A stretch of 35,107 nucleotides of DNA from Candidatus Omnitrophota bacterium (GTDB lineage: Bacteria; Omnitrophota; Gorgyraeia; Zapsychrales; Fredricksoniimonadaceae). The position numbers and the translations under genes are program-made. Shown here one piece after another: positions 7,846 through 16,562 of this stretch (position 1 is the first letter of the stretch; every line of letters starts with the position of its first letter). The notes below the pieces were generated by a model, which saw only the letters and a list, made by a program, of their open reading frames with translations, made no database searches and was not told where the DNA came from. The stretch is from NCBI GenBank assembly GCA_021731625.1, contig JAKFXC010000027.1:1-35107 (forward strand). The letters are read 5' to 3'.

Positions 7846-8445
7846 ATGATCGCCATTATAGATTATGGTATGGGAAATTTGCACAGCGTCCAAAAGGCAT
7901 TTGAGAAAATTGGTGCCAGGACCAAGATCACTCGGCTTCCGGCCGAGATTATCAATGCCGACCGGGTGGTTTTGCCCGGGGTTGGCGCCATGGCCCCGGC
8001 GATGCAAAAATTGCAGGAATTATTTTTGACCGATGCCATCCTCAAGGCGATCCGCGCACACAAACCATTTTTGGGGATTTGTTTAGGCATGCAATTGCTA
8101 TTTGATAAAAGCAGGGAGGGTGGGTACACGGACGGGCTCCAAGTGTTCAAAGGCACCGTCGAGCGTTTTACCCAAGGCAAGGTCCCGCACATGGGGTGGA
8201 ACCAGATTAAATTCGCTGCAGCGGGAAGTAAAATGTTTGCCGGCTTAGAGGATGGGACCAATGTTTATTTTTGCCATTCGTATTATGCCAAGCCACTCGA
8301 TGGGGCAATTGCCGCTGGCACGACCAGTTATGGCATTGATTTTACCTGCGCGGTCAGCTCCGGGAACATTTGGGGTGTGCAATTTCACCCCGAGAAGAGT
8401 CAGAGAGCTGGTCTCAAAATTTTAGAAAATTTTGCCAACCTATGA
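7846..8445 (+). CDS. hisH: imidazole glycerol phosphate synthase, glutaminase subunit HisH
   Basis: HisH (199 residues) is a class I glutamine amidotransferase that feeds ammonia to HisF. The nucleophile elbow GICLGMQLL places the catalytic cysteine at C79, and VQFHPEKS supplies H181 and E183, completing the triad. The N-terminal IIDYGMGNLHSVQKAFEK and the VLPGVGAM loop are typical. AAGGA at the 3' edge of the giant palindrome acts as its ribosome binding site, 7-8 bases before the ATG, so palindrome folding could affect its translation. Its stop overlaps the hisA start codon. Confidence 0.97.
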   Translation: MIAIIDYGMGNLHSVQKAFEKIGARTKITRLPAEIINADRVVLPGVGAMAPAMQKLQELFLTDAILKAIRAHKPFLGICLGMQLLFDKSREGGYTDGLQVFKGTVERFTQGKVPHMGWNQIKFAAAGSKMFAGLEDGTNVYFCHSYYAKPLDGAIAAGTTSYGIDFTCAVSSGNIWGVQFHPEKSQRAGLKILENFANL

Positions 8446-9158
8446 TTTTGATTCCTGCCATCGACATCAAAGGCGGCAAGGTGGTGCGTCTGTATCAGGG
8501 GAAATTTTCTGCGGTCACCGAATATGCGGATGATCCGGTGCGGATGGCCATACAGTGGGAAGCCTTGGGCGCCCAGTGGCTGCATGTGGTCGACTTAGAC
8601 GGTGCCAAAGACGGGGTCATGACCAATCAGGAAGTGATCAAGCGCATCGCCCAAAGCGTGCGCATCCCCATTGAAGTTGGCGGCGGAGTGCGGGACGCGG
8701 CAACGGTGGAGTATTTGATCGCAACCGCTGGGGTTCAGCGGGTGATTTTCGGGACCCAGGCCATTGAACATAAATTGTTTTTAAAAAAGATGTTGTCCTT
8801 GTATGACGAAAAAATTTGCGTCAGCCTTGATTGCTCCAACGGACTTTTGGCCGGCCGCGGCTGGACCCAGACCACCAAAATCAAAGCCATTGATTTTGCC
8901 AAAGAATTGCAAGATTACGGTTTAAAGTGGATGGTCTATACTGATATCGCCCGTGACGGGACCTTGACCGGGCCTAACTTTGCTGGTATCCATGAGATGC
9001 TGCGCGTCGTGCAGTTATCGTTGATTGCGTCAGGCGGGATCGGCAGTTTGGAGGATGTTAAGAAATTGGCGGCCATCAAAGGGGTGGTGGCGGCGATTAC
9101 CGGCAAAGCGATTTACGAAGGGAAGTTGGACTTTAAGGAAGCCCTGAGCGTATGCTGA
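8442..9158 (+). CDS. hisA: ProFAR isomerase HisA
   Basis: HisA (238 residues) is the TIM-barrel isomerase that opens the ribose ring of ProFAR to give PRFAR, the substrate of HisF/HisH. The start [20 protein letters not shown] contains the catalytic aspartate (D8). The second conserved site is in [14 protein letters not shown], and the phosphate-binding motifs VGGGVRD and [12 protein letters not shown] are intact. The frame is open further upstream inside hisH, but the ATG at 8442 overlaps the hisH stop (ATGA) and gives the standard family start. The end overlaps hisF by 7 bases. Confidence 0.97.
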   Translation: MILIPAIDIKGGKVVRLYQGKFSAVTEYADDPVRMAIQWEALGAQWLHVVDLDGAKDGVMTNQEVIKRIAQSVRIPIEVGGGVRDAATVEYLIATAGVQRVIFGTQAIEHKLFLKKMLSLYDEKICVSLDCSNGLLAGRGWTQTTKIKAIDFAKELQDYGLKWMVYTDIARDGTLTGPNFAGIHEMLRVVQLSLIASGGIGSLEDVKKLAAIKGVVAAITGKAIYEGKLDFKEALSVC

Positions 9159-9904
9159 CCAAGCGCATTATCCCGTGTTTGGACGTCAAGGACGGTAGGG
9201 TCGTTAAAGGGATCAATTTTGTCAAATTGCGCGATGCCGGCGACCCGGTCGACTGCGCCAAAGTATATGATGAGGCCGGGGCCGATGAATTGACGTTTTT
9301 AGACATCACCGCCAGCATCGAGGGCCGCAAAACTTTTATGGACGTCGTCAAACGCACCGCAGAGCAGGTGTTTATGCCCTTGACCGTCGGTGGAGGCATC
9401 ACCAATGTCAATGATATCCGCGATCTGCTCAGTTTTGGAGCGGATAAGGTTTCTTTAAATACAGCAGCGGTGCGGGAGCCGGGGCTGGTGCGGCGGGCGG
9501 CCAATACCTTCGGCAACCAATGCATTGTGGTGGCCATTGATGCCAAACGTGTCGGCAATCGTTGGGAGGTTTTCACCCACGGCGGCCGTAACGCCAGCGG
9601 CAAAGATGCGGTGGTATGGGCCAAGGAAGCGCAAGAGGCAGGGGCTGGAGAAATATTGCTGACTAGCATGGATGCCGACGGGACCAAACAGGGCTTTGAC
9701 ATTCCTTTGACCAGAGCTGTTGTGGATGCGGTGAGCATTCCGGTGATCGCTTCCGGAGGGGCCGGCACCATAGAGCATTTTGGGCAGCTTTTTACCCAAA
9801 CCAATGCCGACGCTGCGCTGGCGGCCACCATTTTTCACTATGGGGAAATATCCCTTGAACAGGTGAAGGCCTATTTAAAACAACAGAAAGTCAGTGTGCG
9901 ATGA
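9152..9904 (+). CDS. hisF: imidazole glycerol phosphate synthase, cyclase subunit HisF
   Basis: HisF (250 residues) is the TIM-barrel cyclase that uses ammonia from HisH to close the imidazole ring, releasing AICAR. The opening [20 protein letters not shown] carries catalytic D11, and [11 protein letters not shown] carries the second catalytic aspartate. [30 protein letters not shown] and [15 protein letters not shown] are the phosphate-binding and closing strands. It overlaps hisA at its start and hisI at its end, consistent with a tightly coupled his block. Confidence 0.98.
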   Translation: MLTKRIIPCLDVKDGRVVKGINFVKLRDAGDPVDCAKVYDEAGADELTFLDITASIEGRKTFMDVVKRTAEQVFMPLTVGGGITNVNDIRDLLSFGADKVSLNTAAVREPGLVRRAANTFGNQCIVVAIDAKRVGNRWEVFTHGGRNASGKDAVVWAKEAQEAGAGEILLTSMDADGTKQGFDIPLTRAVVDAVSIPVIASGGAGTIEHFGQLFTQTNADAALAATIFHYGEISLEQVKAYLKQQKVSVR

Positions 9905-10257
9905 GCAAAACAACTTCGGAAACAATTCAAATTGGCACCCGCAATTTAGCAAAGCTTAAGTTTAGTGCCGACGGCCTGATCCCTGTCATCATTCAGGATT
10001 ATCAAAATGGTCTGGTGCTCATGATGGCCTACATGAACTTGGAATCCCTCAAACGCACCATCAAGATCGGCAAGACCTGTTTTTGGTCGCGTTCGAGGGG
10101 AAAATTTTGGGTGAAAGGCGAAACCAGCGGGCATTTTCAGTTTATCAAAGAGGTGCGCTATGATTGCGATTGCGACACCCTACTTATCAAAGTGCGCCAG
10201 GTGGGCGCGGCCTGCCACACCAATGCCAAGAGCTGTTTTTACCGAAAGATCAGCTAA
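9901..10257 (+). CDS. hisI: phosphoribosyl-AMP cyclohydrolase HisI
   Basis: This 118-residue protein is the zinc- and magnesium-dependant cyclohydrolase that opens the purine ring of phosphoribosyl-AMP. It shows the signature runs [26 protein letters not shown]-like [20 protein letters not shown], the metal-binding [14 protein letters not shown] and the conserved [13 protein letters not shown]. It is monofunctional: no HisE pyrophosphohydrolase domain is fused, so hisE must be elsewhere. The start overlaps the hisF stop, and its TAA shares a base with the trpE ATG (TAATG). Confidence 0.96.
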   Translation: MSKTTSETIQIGTRNLAKLKFSADGLIPVIIQDYQNGLVLMMAYMNLESLKRTIKIGKTCFWSRSRGKFWVKGETSGHFQFIKEVRYDCDCDTLLIKVRQVGAACHTNAKSCFYRKIS

Positions 10258-11801
10258 TGGCATTGTCTGAAACCGAATTTTTAAAGCTGTCCCGCCGAGG
10301 AAACTTAATTCCGGTGTATAAGGAAATTTCCGGTGACCTGGAAACGCCGGTGACCGCGTATTTAAAATTGGCCCACCAATCCAAGTATTCCTTTCTCCTG
10401 GAGTCCATTGAGGGAGAGGAAAAATTTGCCCGCTATTCCTTTATAGCCAGCAATCCACAGTTGGTTGTCCGCAGTAAGGGCCATCGGGGCCAAGTCCTCA
10501 CGTTTGAGTCAGCCACACCGAACCAACATAAGCGTTCTTTCCGTGGTTCACCGCTAAATATCGTGCGCGAACTGATGAAGGACTATCAAGCCGTCGAGCT
10601 CCCCGGGTTGCCACGATTTTACGGCGGCATGGTGGGGTATGTGGGTTATGACTGTGCCCGGTTTTTTGAACATTTGCCGGATACCACCAAAGACGATTTG
10701 CATCTGGATGATATGGTCCTCATGCAAGCCAAAGACTTGATTGTCTTTGACCACCGGCACCACAGCATTAAAGTGATTTCCTGCGCCACCTTTCCTGCCA
10801 CAGCTTCGGATGCCATCAAACTCACGGCCTATCGCGCCTCTATCAAAGCGATTGAGGGAATGGTCAAAGATTTACAAAAATCTTTGAATGAACAGCCAAA
10901 GCCGGCGGGGCGGAGATTAAAGGTTCGTTCCAACTGCACACCGGCGCAATATGCCCGGATGGTCGGTAAAGCCAAAGAACACATCAGGGCCGGCGATATC
11001 ATCCAGACCGTCTTGTCCCAGCGTTTTTCCGTTGACATCAGCGTTGCTCCATTTGAAATTTACCGGGCCCTGCGTGGGGTCAATCCATCCCCGTATATGT
11101 TCTATTTAAATTTGGACGGATTGCAATTGGTGGGGGCGTCGCCGGAACTTTTGGTGCGGTGTGAGAATGGGTTGGTCGAGACCCGCCCGATTGCCGGCAC
11201 CCGGCCCAGAGGCAAAGATGATGCACAAGACCGCCGGCAGGAACAAGATCTGCTCAGTGACCCCAAAGAGAAGGCGGAACACGTCATGTTGGTGGATTTG
11301 GGCAGAAACGACTTAGGCCGTGTGTGTGAACAAGGCACCATCAAGCTCACCCAGTTTATGGGCATCGAGCGTTATTCGCACGTGATGCATATTGTCAGCA
11401 ATGTGCAGGGCAAATTGCAGCGCGGCAAAGACGCCCTGGATGTTTTGCAAGCCACATTCCCGGCGGGCACTGTGTGTGGCGCGCCCAAAATTAGGGCCAT
11501 GGAAATTATCGAGGCTCTGGAAGCCCAAAAACGCGGGGCTTACGCGGGAGCGGTCGGATACTTCAGCTTTTCAAAAAACCTTGATATGTGCATTACTATA
11601 CGTACAATAGTGGTCTGCCGTAAGACAGCGTACGTGCAGGCCGGGGCGGGGATCGTGGCAGATTCCAACCCGCAGAAAGAATATGCCGAGACGGTGAGTA
11701 AAGCGAAAGCGCAAATTAAGGCCATAGAAATTGCCCATAAGAAAGGACACGAGCACCATGGAAGTACGAATTCGATTGCAAAAAGCAGGCAAGTCCGCTA
11801 A
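10257..11801 (+). CDS. trpE: anthranilate synthase component I TrpE
   Basis: TrpE (514 residues) makes anthranilate from chorismate, the first tryptophan-specific step. The N-terminal half has LETPVTAYLKLA and FLLESIEGEEKFARYSFI, the latter part of the tryptophan-feedback region. The chorismate-binding domain shows IRAGDIIQTVLSQRF, NPSPYMFYL, GASPELLVR, TRPIAGTRPRG, LVDLGRNDLGRV and GTVCGAPKIRAMEII. I start it at ATG 10257, overlapping the hisI stop, rather than at the in-frame upstream codon inside hisI. The natural family end is near KAIEIA. The frame then runs on for about 20 residues into rpsP, overlapping it by 44 bases. No leader peptide or attenuator is possible here because trpE begins inside the hisI stop. 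Confidence 0.96.
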   Translation: MALSETEFLKLSRRGNLIPVYKEISGDLETPVTAYLKLAHQSKYSFLLESIEGEEKFARYSFIASNPQLVVRSKGHRGQVLTFESATPNQHKRSFRGSPLNIVRELMKDYQAVELPGLPRFYGGMVGYVGYDCARFFEHLPDTTKDDLHLDDMVLMQAKDLIVFDHRHHSIKVISCATFPATASDAIKLTAYRASIKAIEGMVKDLQKSLNEQPKPAGRRLKVRSNCTPAQYARMVGKAKEHIRAGDIIQTVLSQRFSVDISVAPFEIYRALRGVNPSPYMFYLNLDGLQLVGASPELLVRCENGLVETRPIAGTRPRGKDDAQDRRQEQDLLSDPKEKAEHVMLVDLGRNDLGRVCEQGTIKLTQFMGIERYSHVMHIVSNVQGKLQRGKDALDVLQATFPAGTVCGAPKIRAMEIIEALEAQKRGAYAGAVGYFSFSKNLDMCITIRTIVVCRKTAYVQAGAGIVADSNPQKEYAETVSKAKAQIKAIEIAHKKGHEHHGSTNSIAKSRQVR

Positions 11802-12000
11802 CAAAGCGTACAATTACCGCATTGTGGCTTTGCCGCGCAAAGAAGGCCGCGACGGCCGCACTTTGGATATTTTGGGGTATTATGACCCGGCCCAAAAACC
11901 GGCAGCGTTCTCGATCAACAAAGAGAAGGTCAATGCCTGGATTGCCAAAGGCGCGCGCATGACCAATACGGTCCGCACACTACTTAAGAAAGCCAAATAA
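11758..12000 (+). CDS. rpsP: 30S ribosomal protein S16
   Basis: The 80-residue product starts MEVRIRLQKAGKSANKAYN and continues with RIVALPRKEGRDGRTLDILGYYDP and WIAKGARMTNTVRTLLKKA, the standard bS16 pattern of a small basic 30S assembly protein. The frame is open from 11731, but the ATG at 11758 gives the family start and has AAAGGA at 11742-11747, inside the end of trpE. Its first 44 bases are therefore also trpE codons in another frame. Elsewhere rpsP usually sits with rimM, trmD and rplS; here it is between trpE and yajC. Confidence 0.96.
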   Translation: MEVRIRLQKAGKSANKAYNYRIVALPRKEGRDGRTLDILGYYDPAQKPAAFSINKEKVNAWIAKGARMTNTVRTLLKKAK

Positions 12001-12013
12001 CAAAAGGATCCCT

Positions 12014-12307
12014 ATGCCTCAAGATTCCGGCATGAACCAGATTATTTTTTTATACCTGCCGCTATTTTTTATTTTTTATTTTTTAATTCTGCGACCGCAG
12101 CGGCAACAGCAGAAAAAAGTCAAGCAAATGCAGGCCAATTTAAAGAAAAATGATGAAATTGTGACCACCTCAGGCATTCACGGCACCGTAGCCATTGTTA
12201 AGGAAAAGACCGTGGTGGTGCGCGTGGATGAAGGTTGCCGCATTGAATTTGACCGCGAGTCCATTGCCAGCATCAAAAGCGAAATAAAACCTGAAGTCGT
12301 GAAATGA
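12014..12307 (+). CDS. yajC: Sec translocon accessory subunit YajC
   Basis: YajC (97 residues) is a single-pass inner membrane protein that associates with SecDF. One membrane segment spans about residues 8-27 (rich in Phe, Leu, Ile) and is followed by the family signature ILRPQRQQQKKVKQMQ and DEIVTTSGIHGTVAIV. AAAAGGA precedes the ATG at 12014. A second ATG at 12032 would also keep the membrane segment. secDF follows after 10 bases, the usual yajC-secDF order. Confidence 0.95.
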   Translation: MPQDSGMNQIIFLYLPLFFIFYFLILRPQRQQQKKVKQMQANLKKNDEIVTTSGIHGTVAIVKEKTVVVRVDEGCRIEFDRESIASIKSEIKPEVVK

Positions 12308-12317
12308 AAGGCCGGTT

Positions 12318-14525
12318 ATGAACGCTGTGTTGCGTAAACGTTTCATTTTGATCCTGATCGTCATGGCCGGATGCCTAGCATCGCTGTATCCCATTCAAAA
12401 ACGTATCAACCTCGGCCTGGATCTTAAAGGCGGGATGCATCTGGTTTTGAAAGTCGAGAACGAGCAGCTCAAAGACGCCGCCGCCAAGAATGATGCGGTG
12501 CTGCGGTCCATGGAAGTGTTGCGCAACCGTATTGACGGCTTGGGCGTGGCTGAAACCACGATCCAACGCCAGGGCGAGAATCAAATTTTGGTGCAATTGC
12601 CTGGCGTCACCGACCGCGAAAATGCCATTTCCATGGTGGGACGAGTGGCGCATCTGGAATTTCGCTTGGTGTCCTCGGATCCGGAAAAACTTAAAGAGGC
12701 CTTGGCCGGAAAAGTCCCCGAAGGCTTTGAGCTGAAAACTATGAAAAAAGAGGGAGGGGAAAATATTGTTGTCACCAAGGAGGCGTCCCTAGGTGGTGAT
12801 GCGGTCAATGAGGCCCATGTCGATTTTGACAGCGATACCGGCATGCAGCCGAAAATTTCTTTAGGTTTTAATGCCGAAGGTTCCAAAATATTCGGCGATC
12901 TGACCACGGCCCATGTTAATGAACGTTTGGCCATTTTGCTGGACGGTGAGGTTTTGTCCGCGCCAAACATCCGAGAGCCGATTTTAAGCGGCACAGCGGA
13001 AATCACTGGCCAGTTTACCTTTGAGGAAGCGTCCTTATTGGCCTTGGCCCTGCGCACCGGAGCGTTACCGGTCCCTATGCATATAGAGGAAGAGCGCACC
13101 ATTGGACCTTTGCTCGGCAAAGATTCCATTGAAGCCGGCATTAAAGCCACGGTTTTAGGCGGGTTGCTCATCATTGGATTCATGACTTTTTATTACCGCA
13201 TCGGCGGATTGATTGCGTCTGTGGCTTTGATGGTGAATCTGTTGATGATTCTAGGGAGCATGGGACTGTTAAATCTCCTCATGCCTGAATCCCAGGTCAC
13301 CTTGACTCTCCCGGGCATCGCCGGCATCATATTGACCCTGGGTATGGCCGTGGATGCCAACGTGCTCATTAATGAACGTGTCCGTGAAGAACTGGAAAAC
13401 GGCCGGCCGCTCAATGCCGCTATTAACCAGGGCTACACCCGCGCTTGGTCCGCCATCCTTGACTCACACGTCACCTCGCTCATTGCGGGGTGCATGCTAT
13501 TTGTGTTTGGTTCCGGCCCGATCAAAGGCTTCGCCGTTACCCTGACCACCGGTTTGATCGCCAGCTTGTTTACCTCGATTTACATTACCCGCACTTTATT
13601 TTTGTGGCTGGTGTCCTCAGGGATGGTCAAGAATCTTAAGATGCTGCAGATCTTCGCCAGACCAAACGTCAATTTTCTGAATAAGAAATACATATGCTTT
13701 GCCATATCCGGGGTGCTGCTGGTTTGGACCATGGTCAATTTCGTGCAGAAGAAAGACGAGGCCTATGGTATTGATTTCGCCGGAGGGCAACTGCAGGAAT
13801 TCAAATTTGCAACACCGGTGGATGCCGATAAACTCCGCGAATTCTTTAGGCAGGAAAAATTGGAGCATGCGGTCATTCAGACCTTTGCCAATGCGCCGGA
13901 TCAAGTGATCATCCGGTCACCGGAAGATTCGCATGAGAAAGTCGCGGCCATTTTTAAAAGCAAAATGCCGGAGAATAAATTTGAGATTTTGCGCATTGAA
14001 AAGGTGGGTCCGGTGGTGGGTCAGGCCTTGCGCACCAAAGCTGTTTCCGCCATCGTGTGCGCTTTGATTGGCATGTTAATTTACATGGGTTTCCGATTCA
14101 AGCATTTTACGTTTGCGGCGGCGACGGTGGTGGCCATTTTCCACGATGTTTTGATCACCCTCGGCCTCATTGTGCTCATGGGACGGCAGGTCGATCTCTT
14201 GGTGGTAACGGCTTTGCTGACGGTTGCCGGTTATTCCACCAATGATTCCATTGTCATTTATGACCGGGTGCGGGAAAACGTGGCCAAGATACGCAATAAA
14301 TCATTGGCGGAAATTATCAATGAGAGCGTTAACCAGACCTTGGGGCGCACCATTTTAACCACCTTTGTGACCCTCTTGTCCGTGCTGGCGCTTTATTTTG
14401 TGGGAGGCGAAGTGCTCAATACTTTTGCCTTGGTCCTTCTCATTGGGTTTTTATCCGGGACCTATTCGACGGTTTATATTGTTTCACCGCTGTTTTTAAT
14501 GTGGCACGGCAATAAAAAGTGGTAG
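12318..14525 (+). CDS. secDF: SecDF fusion, protein translocase accessory subunit
   Basis: This 735-residue membrane protein joins SecD and SecF in one chain, as in Bacillus subtilis. SecDF uses the proton gradient to help pull proteins through SecYEG. The SecD part (about 1-440) has an N-terminal membrane segment, LGLDLKGGMHLVLKV, the periplasmic domain with RNRIDGLGVAETTIQRQG, then IALRTGALP-like LALALRTGALPVPM and GMAVDANVLINERVREEL. The SecF part (about 441-735) has YGIDFAGG, VGPVVGQAL, and TVAGYSTNDSIVIYDRVREN. The SecD membrane motif and the SecF TNDSIVIYDRVRE motif hold the conserved Asp residues used in proton transport. It closes the recA-to-secDF gene train and is followed 22 bases later by a hairpin terminator. 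Confidence 0.96.
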   Translation: MNAVLRKRFILILIVMAGCLASLYPIQKRINLGLDLKGGMHLVLKVENEQLKDAAAKNDAVLRSMEVLRNRIDGLGVAETTIQRQGENQILVQLPGVTDRENAISMVGRVAHLEFRLVSSDPEKLKEALAGKVPEGFELKTMKKEGGENIVVTKEASLGGDAVNEAHVDFDSDTGMQPKISLGFNAEGSKIFGDLTTAHVNERLAILLDGEVLSAPNIREPILSGTAEITGQFTFEEASLLALALRTGALPVPMHIEEERTIGPLLGKDSIEAGIKATVLGGLLIIGFMTFYYRIGGLIASVALMVNLLMILGSMGLLNLLMPESQVTLTLPGIAGIILTLGMAVDANVLINERVREELENGRPLNAAINQGYTRAWSAILDSHVTSLIAGCMLFVFGSGPIKGFAVTLTTGLIASLFTSIYITRTLFLWLVSSGMVKNLKMLQIFARPNVNFLNKKYICFAISGVLLVWTMVNFVQKKDEAYGIDFAGGQLQEFKFATPVDADKLREFFRQEKLEHAVIQTFANAPDQVIIRSPEDSHEKVAAIFKSKMPENKFEILRIEKVGPVVGQALRTKAVSAIVCALIGMLIYMGFRFKHFTFAAATVVAIFHDVLITLGLIVLMGRQVDLLVVTALLTVAGYSTNDSIVIYDRVRENVAKIRNKSLAEIINESVNQTLGRTILTTFVTLLSVLALYFVGGEVLNTFALVLLIGFLSGTYSTVYIVSPLFLMWHGNKKW

Positions 14526-14547
14526 AGTTTTAGAGCGGGCAAGTTTT

Positions 14548-14580
14548 AAGACGCCATGTGCACATGGCGTCTTTTGCTTT
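14548..14580 (+). terminator. rho-independent terminator after secDF
   Basis: A perfect 26-base palindrome (14548-14573, centred on GTGCAC) with a GC-rich arm AAGACGCCATGTG is followed by TTTTGCTTT. It lies 22 bases after the secDF stop and marks the end of the long recA operon. Bases 14581-14651 hold only short GC-rich inverted repeats and no gene. Confidence 0.85.
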
Positions 14581-14651
14581 AAATGGGCCCCTGACGGGCC
14601 AAGCTTGCTGAGACCTAGCAGACAATCGCTAACCAGACGATACAATTAGAC

Positions 14652-16562
14652 ATGTTCAAATCCCTGGAGTTCATCATTGGCCAGAAGGTCGATATCGAAG
14701 AAATCATCAAAACTTTGCTCGGGTTCGGGTTTATGCGGGCGACCAAGGTGTTTAAAGAGGGGGAGTTTGCTCGCCGCGGAGGCATCCTCGACATTTACCC
14801 TGACCATTTTGATTTGCCTTTACGCTTAGACATTGATGATGACGTGGTGGTCAAAATCACCGGGTATGACCCTCTGACCGCCGAGGCCGTGCAAGAGCAC
14901 CGCATTGTCCTCATCTTGCCTTACAAAAAATCATCGCTGCCGTTTTCTTCCGATACACCGCTCAATAACTTCGTTGATATTTCCCAGGGTGATTATGTGG
15001 TGCACAACAACCACGGGATCGGTCGATTTTTGGGGGTCAAACCCCTGGAGGCCGACCCGCATAAGCGCGAACATTTGATCATCGAGTACAAGGGGGGCGA
15101 TAAGCTCTTTGTCCCCAAGCATGATTTGCACTTGGTGCAAAAATATGTGTCTTTTGCCAAACGGCCGGCCCGTTTGAATAAACTAGGCAGCAAAGAATGG
15201 CTGGCCACCCGCCGAGGCATCGAAAAAAAGATAAAAATATTGGCGGCTGAACTTTTGCGCACCCAAGCCCTGCGGGCCCAGCTTAAAGGGTTTGCCTTCT
15301 CAGCCGACATAGCCTGGCAGAAAGAATTTGAGTCGACTTTTCCGTTTAAGGAAACCCCGGACCAACTGAAAACCACCGCGGAAGTGAAACAAGACATGGA
15401 AGAAGGCCGGCCCATGGACCGGTTGATCTGCGGGGATGTGGGGTACGGCAAGACCGAGGTGGCCATGCGCGCTGCGTTTAAGGCGGTCATGGATCATAAA
15501 CAGGTGGCCATCCTGGTGCCGACCACCATTTTGGCTGAACAGCATTTTTTTAATTTCGAGACCCGATTAAAGAATTTTCCAGTTAAGGTAGCCATGCTGT
15601 CGCGCTTCCGCACCAAGTCCCAGCAAAAAGCCATCATTCAGGAACTGGCAGAAGGTAAAGTGGACATTATCATTGGCACCCACCGGCTGCTGTCTAAGGA
15701 CATTGCGTTTAAAGACTTAGGCTTGGTCATTGTGGATGAAGAGCAACGCTTTGGGGTGCGTTCTAAAGAAAAATTAAAGCAATTTCGCTTATTGTCCGAT
15801 GTTTTGACGTTGACCGCCACTCCGATCCCGCGCACCTTGTACATGGCTCTTTCCGGCGCCAAGGACATGTCGGTCATTTCCACGCCTCCGACCAACCGAA
15901 AGTCGGTTAGGACCGAAATTATCTCTTATGATGAGGATGTGTTGGGGGAAGCGATTGAGCAGGAGATCAAACGCAAGGGCCAGGTGTTTTTCCTCCACAA
16001 CCGGGTGGACAACATCGAGACCATTGCCGACTCGATCCGGAGCCTGGTTCCGGGGGCAAGAGTGGCGGTTGGACATGGGCAAATGAGTCCTCGAATGCTG
16101 GAAGAGATTATGTTAAAATTCCTCAAACACGAAGTGGATGTCTTGGTGTGCACGACCATTGTTGAGTCCGGGATTGATGTGCCTGCGGCCAACACATTGA
16201 TCGTTAACCGGGCGGATAAGTTCGGACTGGCGGATTTGCATCAATTGCGGGGACGGGTGGGGCGTTTGGATGTGCAGGCGTACGCGTATTTTGTGGTGCC
16301 CCCCAAGCATGCGCTATCGGAAGTTTCCAAGCAGCGTTTGCGGGCCATCGAAAAATACAGCGAATTGGGCGCTGGTTTTCAAATTGCGTTTGAGGATTTG
16401 CAGATCCGCGGGGCCGGGAATTTACTGGGGGCCCAGCAGCACGGCTTTATTGTATCCATCGGTTTTGATTTGTATTGCCGTTTGCTCAAAGAATCCGTCG
16501 AGCATCTGAAGAAAGAACTGGAGCTGACCAAACATGAGAAAATTTCTGTACCTCATCATTAG
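14652..16562 (+). CDS. mfd: short Mfd-like transcription-repair coupling helicase
   Basis: The sequence is clearly Mfd-related but only 636 residues against about 1150 in normal Mfd. The N-terminus begins within the UvrB-like part (GQKVDIEEIIKTL, EFARRGGILDIYP), then passes directly to the RNA polymerase interaction domain DYVVHNNHGIGRF (114-126). After this come the RecG-like translocase motors with Walker A GDVGYGKT (261-268), DEEQRFGVRSKEKLK (from 362), TATPIPRTLYMAL, VVESGIDVPAAN-like TTIVESGIDVPAANTLIV and QLRGRVGR. It ends at GFDLYCRLLKESV, just where the C-terminal D7 (TRCF) domain should start. Most of the UvrA-binding N-terminal module (D1-D3) and all of D7 are absent. No Mfd remnants are visible in the 70 bases upstream. 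DNA-dependent displacement of stalled polymerase remains plausible; classic UvrA recruitment does not. Its end overlaps the next gene by 29 bases. Confidence 0.85.
   Translation: MFKSLEFIIGQKVDIEEIIKTLLGFGFMRATKVFKEGEFARRGGILDIYPDHFDLPLRLDIDDDVVVKITGYDPLTAEAVQEHRIVLILPYKKSSLPFSSDTPLNNFVDISQGDYVVHNNHGIGRFLGVKPLEADPHKREHLIIEYKGGDKLFVPKHDLHLVQKYVSFAKRPARLNKLGSKEWLATRRGIEKKIKILAAELLRTQALRAQLKGFAFSADIAWQKEFESTFPFKETPDQLKTTAEVKQDMEEGRPMDRLICGDVGYGKTEVAMRAAFKAVMDHKQVAILVPTTILAEQHFFNFETRLKNFPVKVAMLSRFRTKSQQKAIIQELAEGKVDIIIGTHRLLSKDIAFKDLGLVIVDEEQRFGVRSKEKLKQFRLLSDVLTLTATPIPRTLYMALSGAKDMSVISTPPTNRKSVRTEIISYDEDVLGEAIEQEIKRKGQVFFLHNRVDNIETIADSIRSLVPGARVAVGHGQMSPRMLEEIMLKFLKHEVDVLVCTTIVESGIDVPAANTLIVNRADKFGLADLHQLRGRVGRLDVQAYAYFVVPPKHALSEVSKQRLRAIEKYSELGAGFQIAFEDLQIRGAGNLLGAQQHGFIVSIGFDLYCRLLKESVEHLKKELELTKHEKISVPHH

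Noticed and set aside
7667-7849. 60-residue open frame starting with TTG between hisB and hisH
   Set aside because: It lies almost wholly inside the giant palindrome, has no ribosome binding site, and its composition is explained by the hairpin symmetry.
10164-10256. Longer trpE start inside hisI
   Set aside because: The added residues are out-of-frame hisI sequence; the ATG at 10257 overlapping the hisI stop fits the family start.
10200-10260. Tryptophan attenuator or T-box before trpE
   Set aside because: trpE begins within the hisI stop codon, leaving no leader. The same holds for a T-box before alaS, which overlaps recX.
14581-14651. Short GC-rich inverted repeats after the secDF terminator
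   Set aside because: Stems such as GGGCC/GGCCC are too short and unconnected to call a structured RNA, and no T-run follows.
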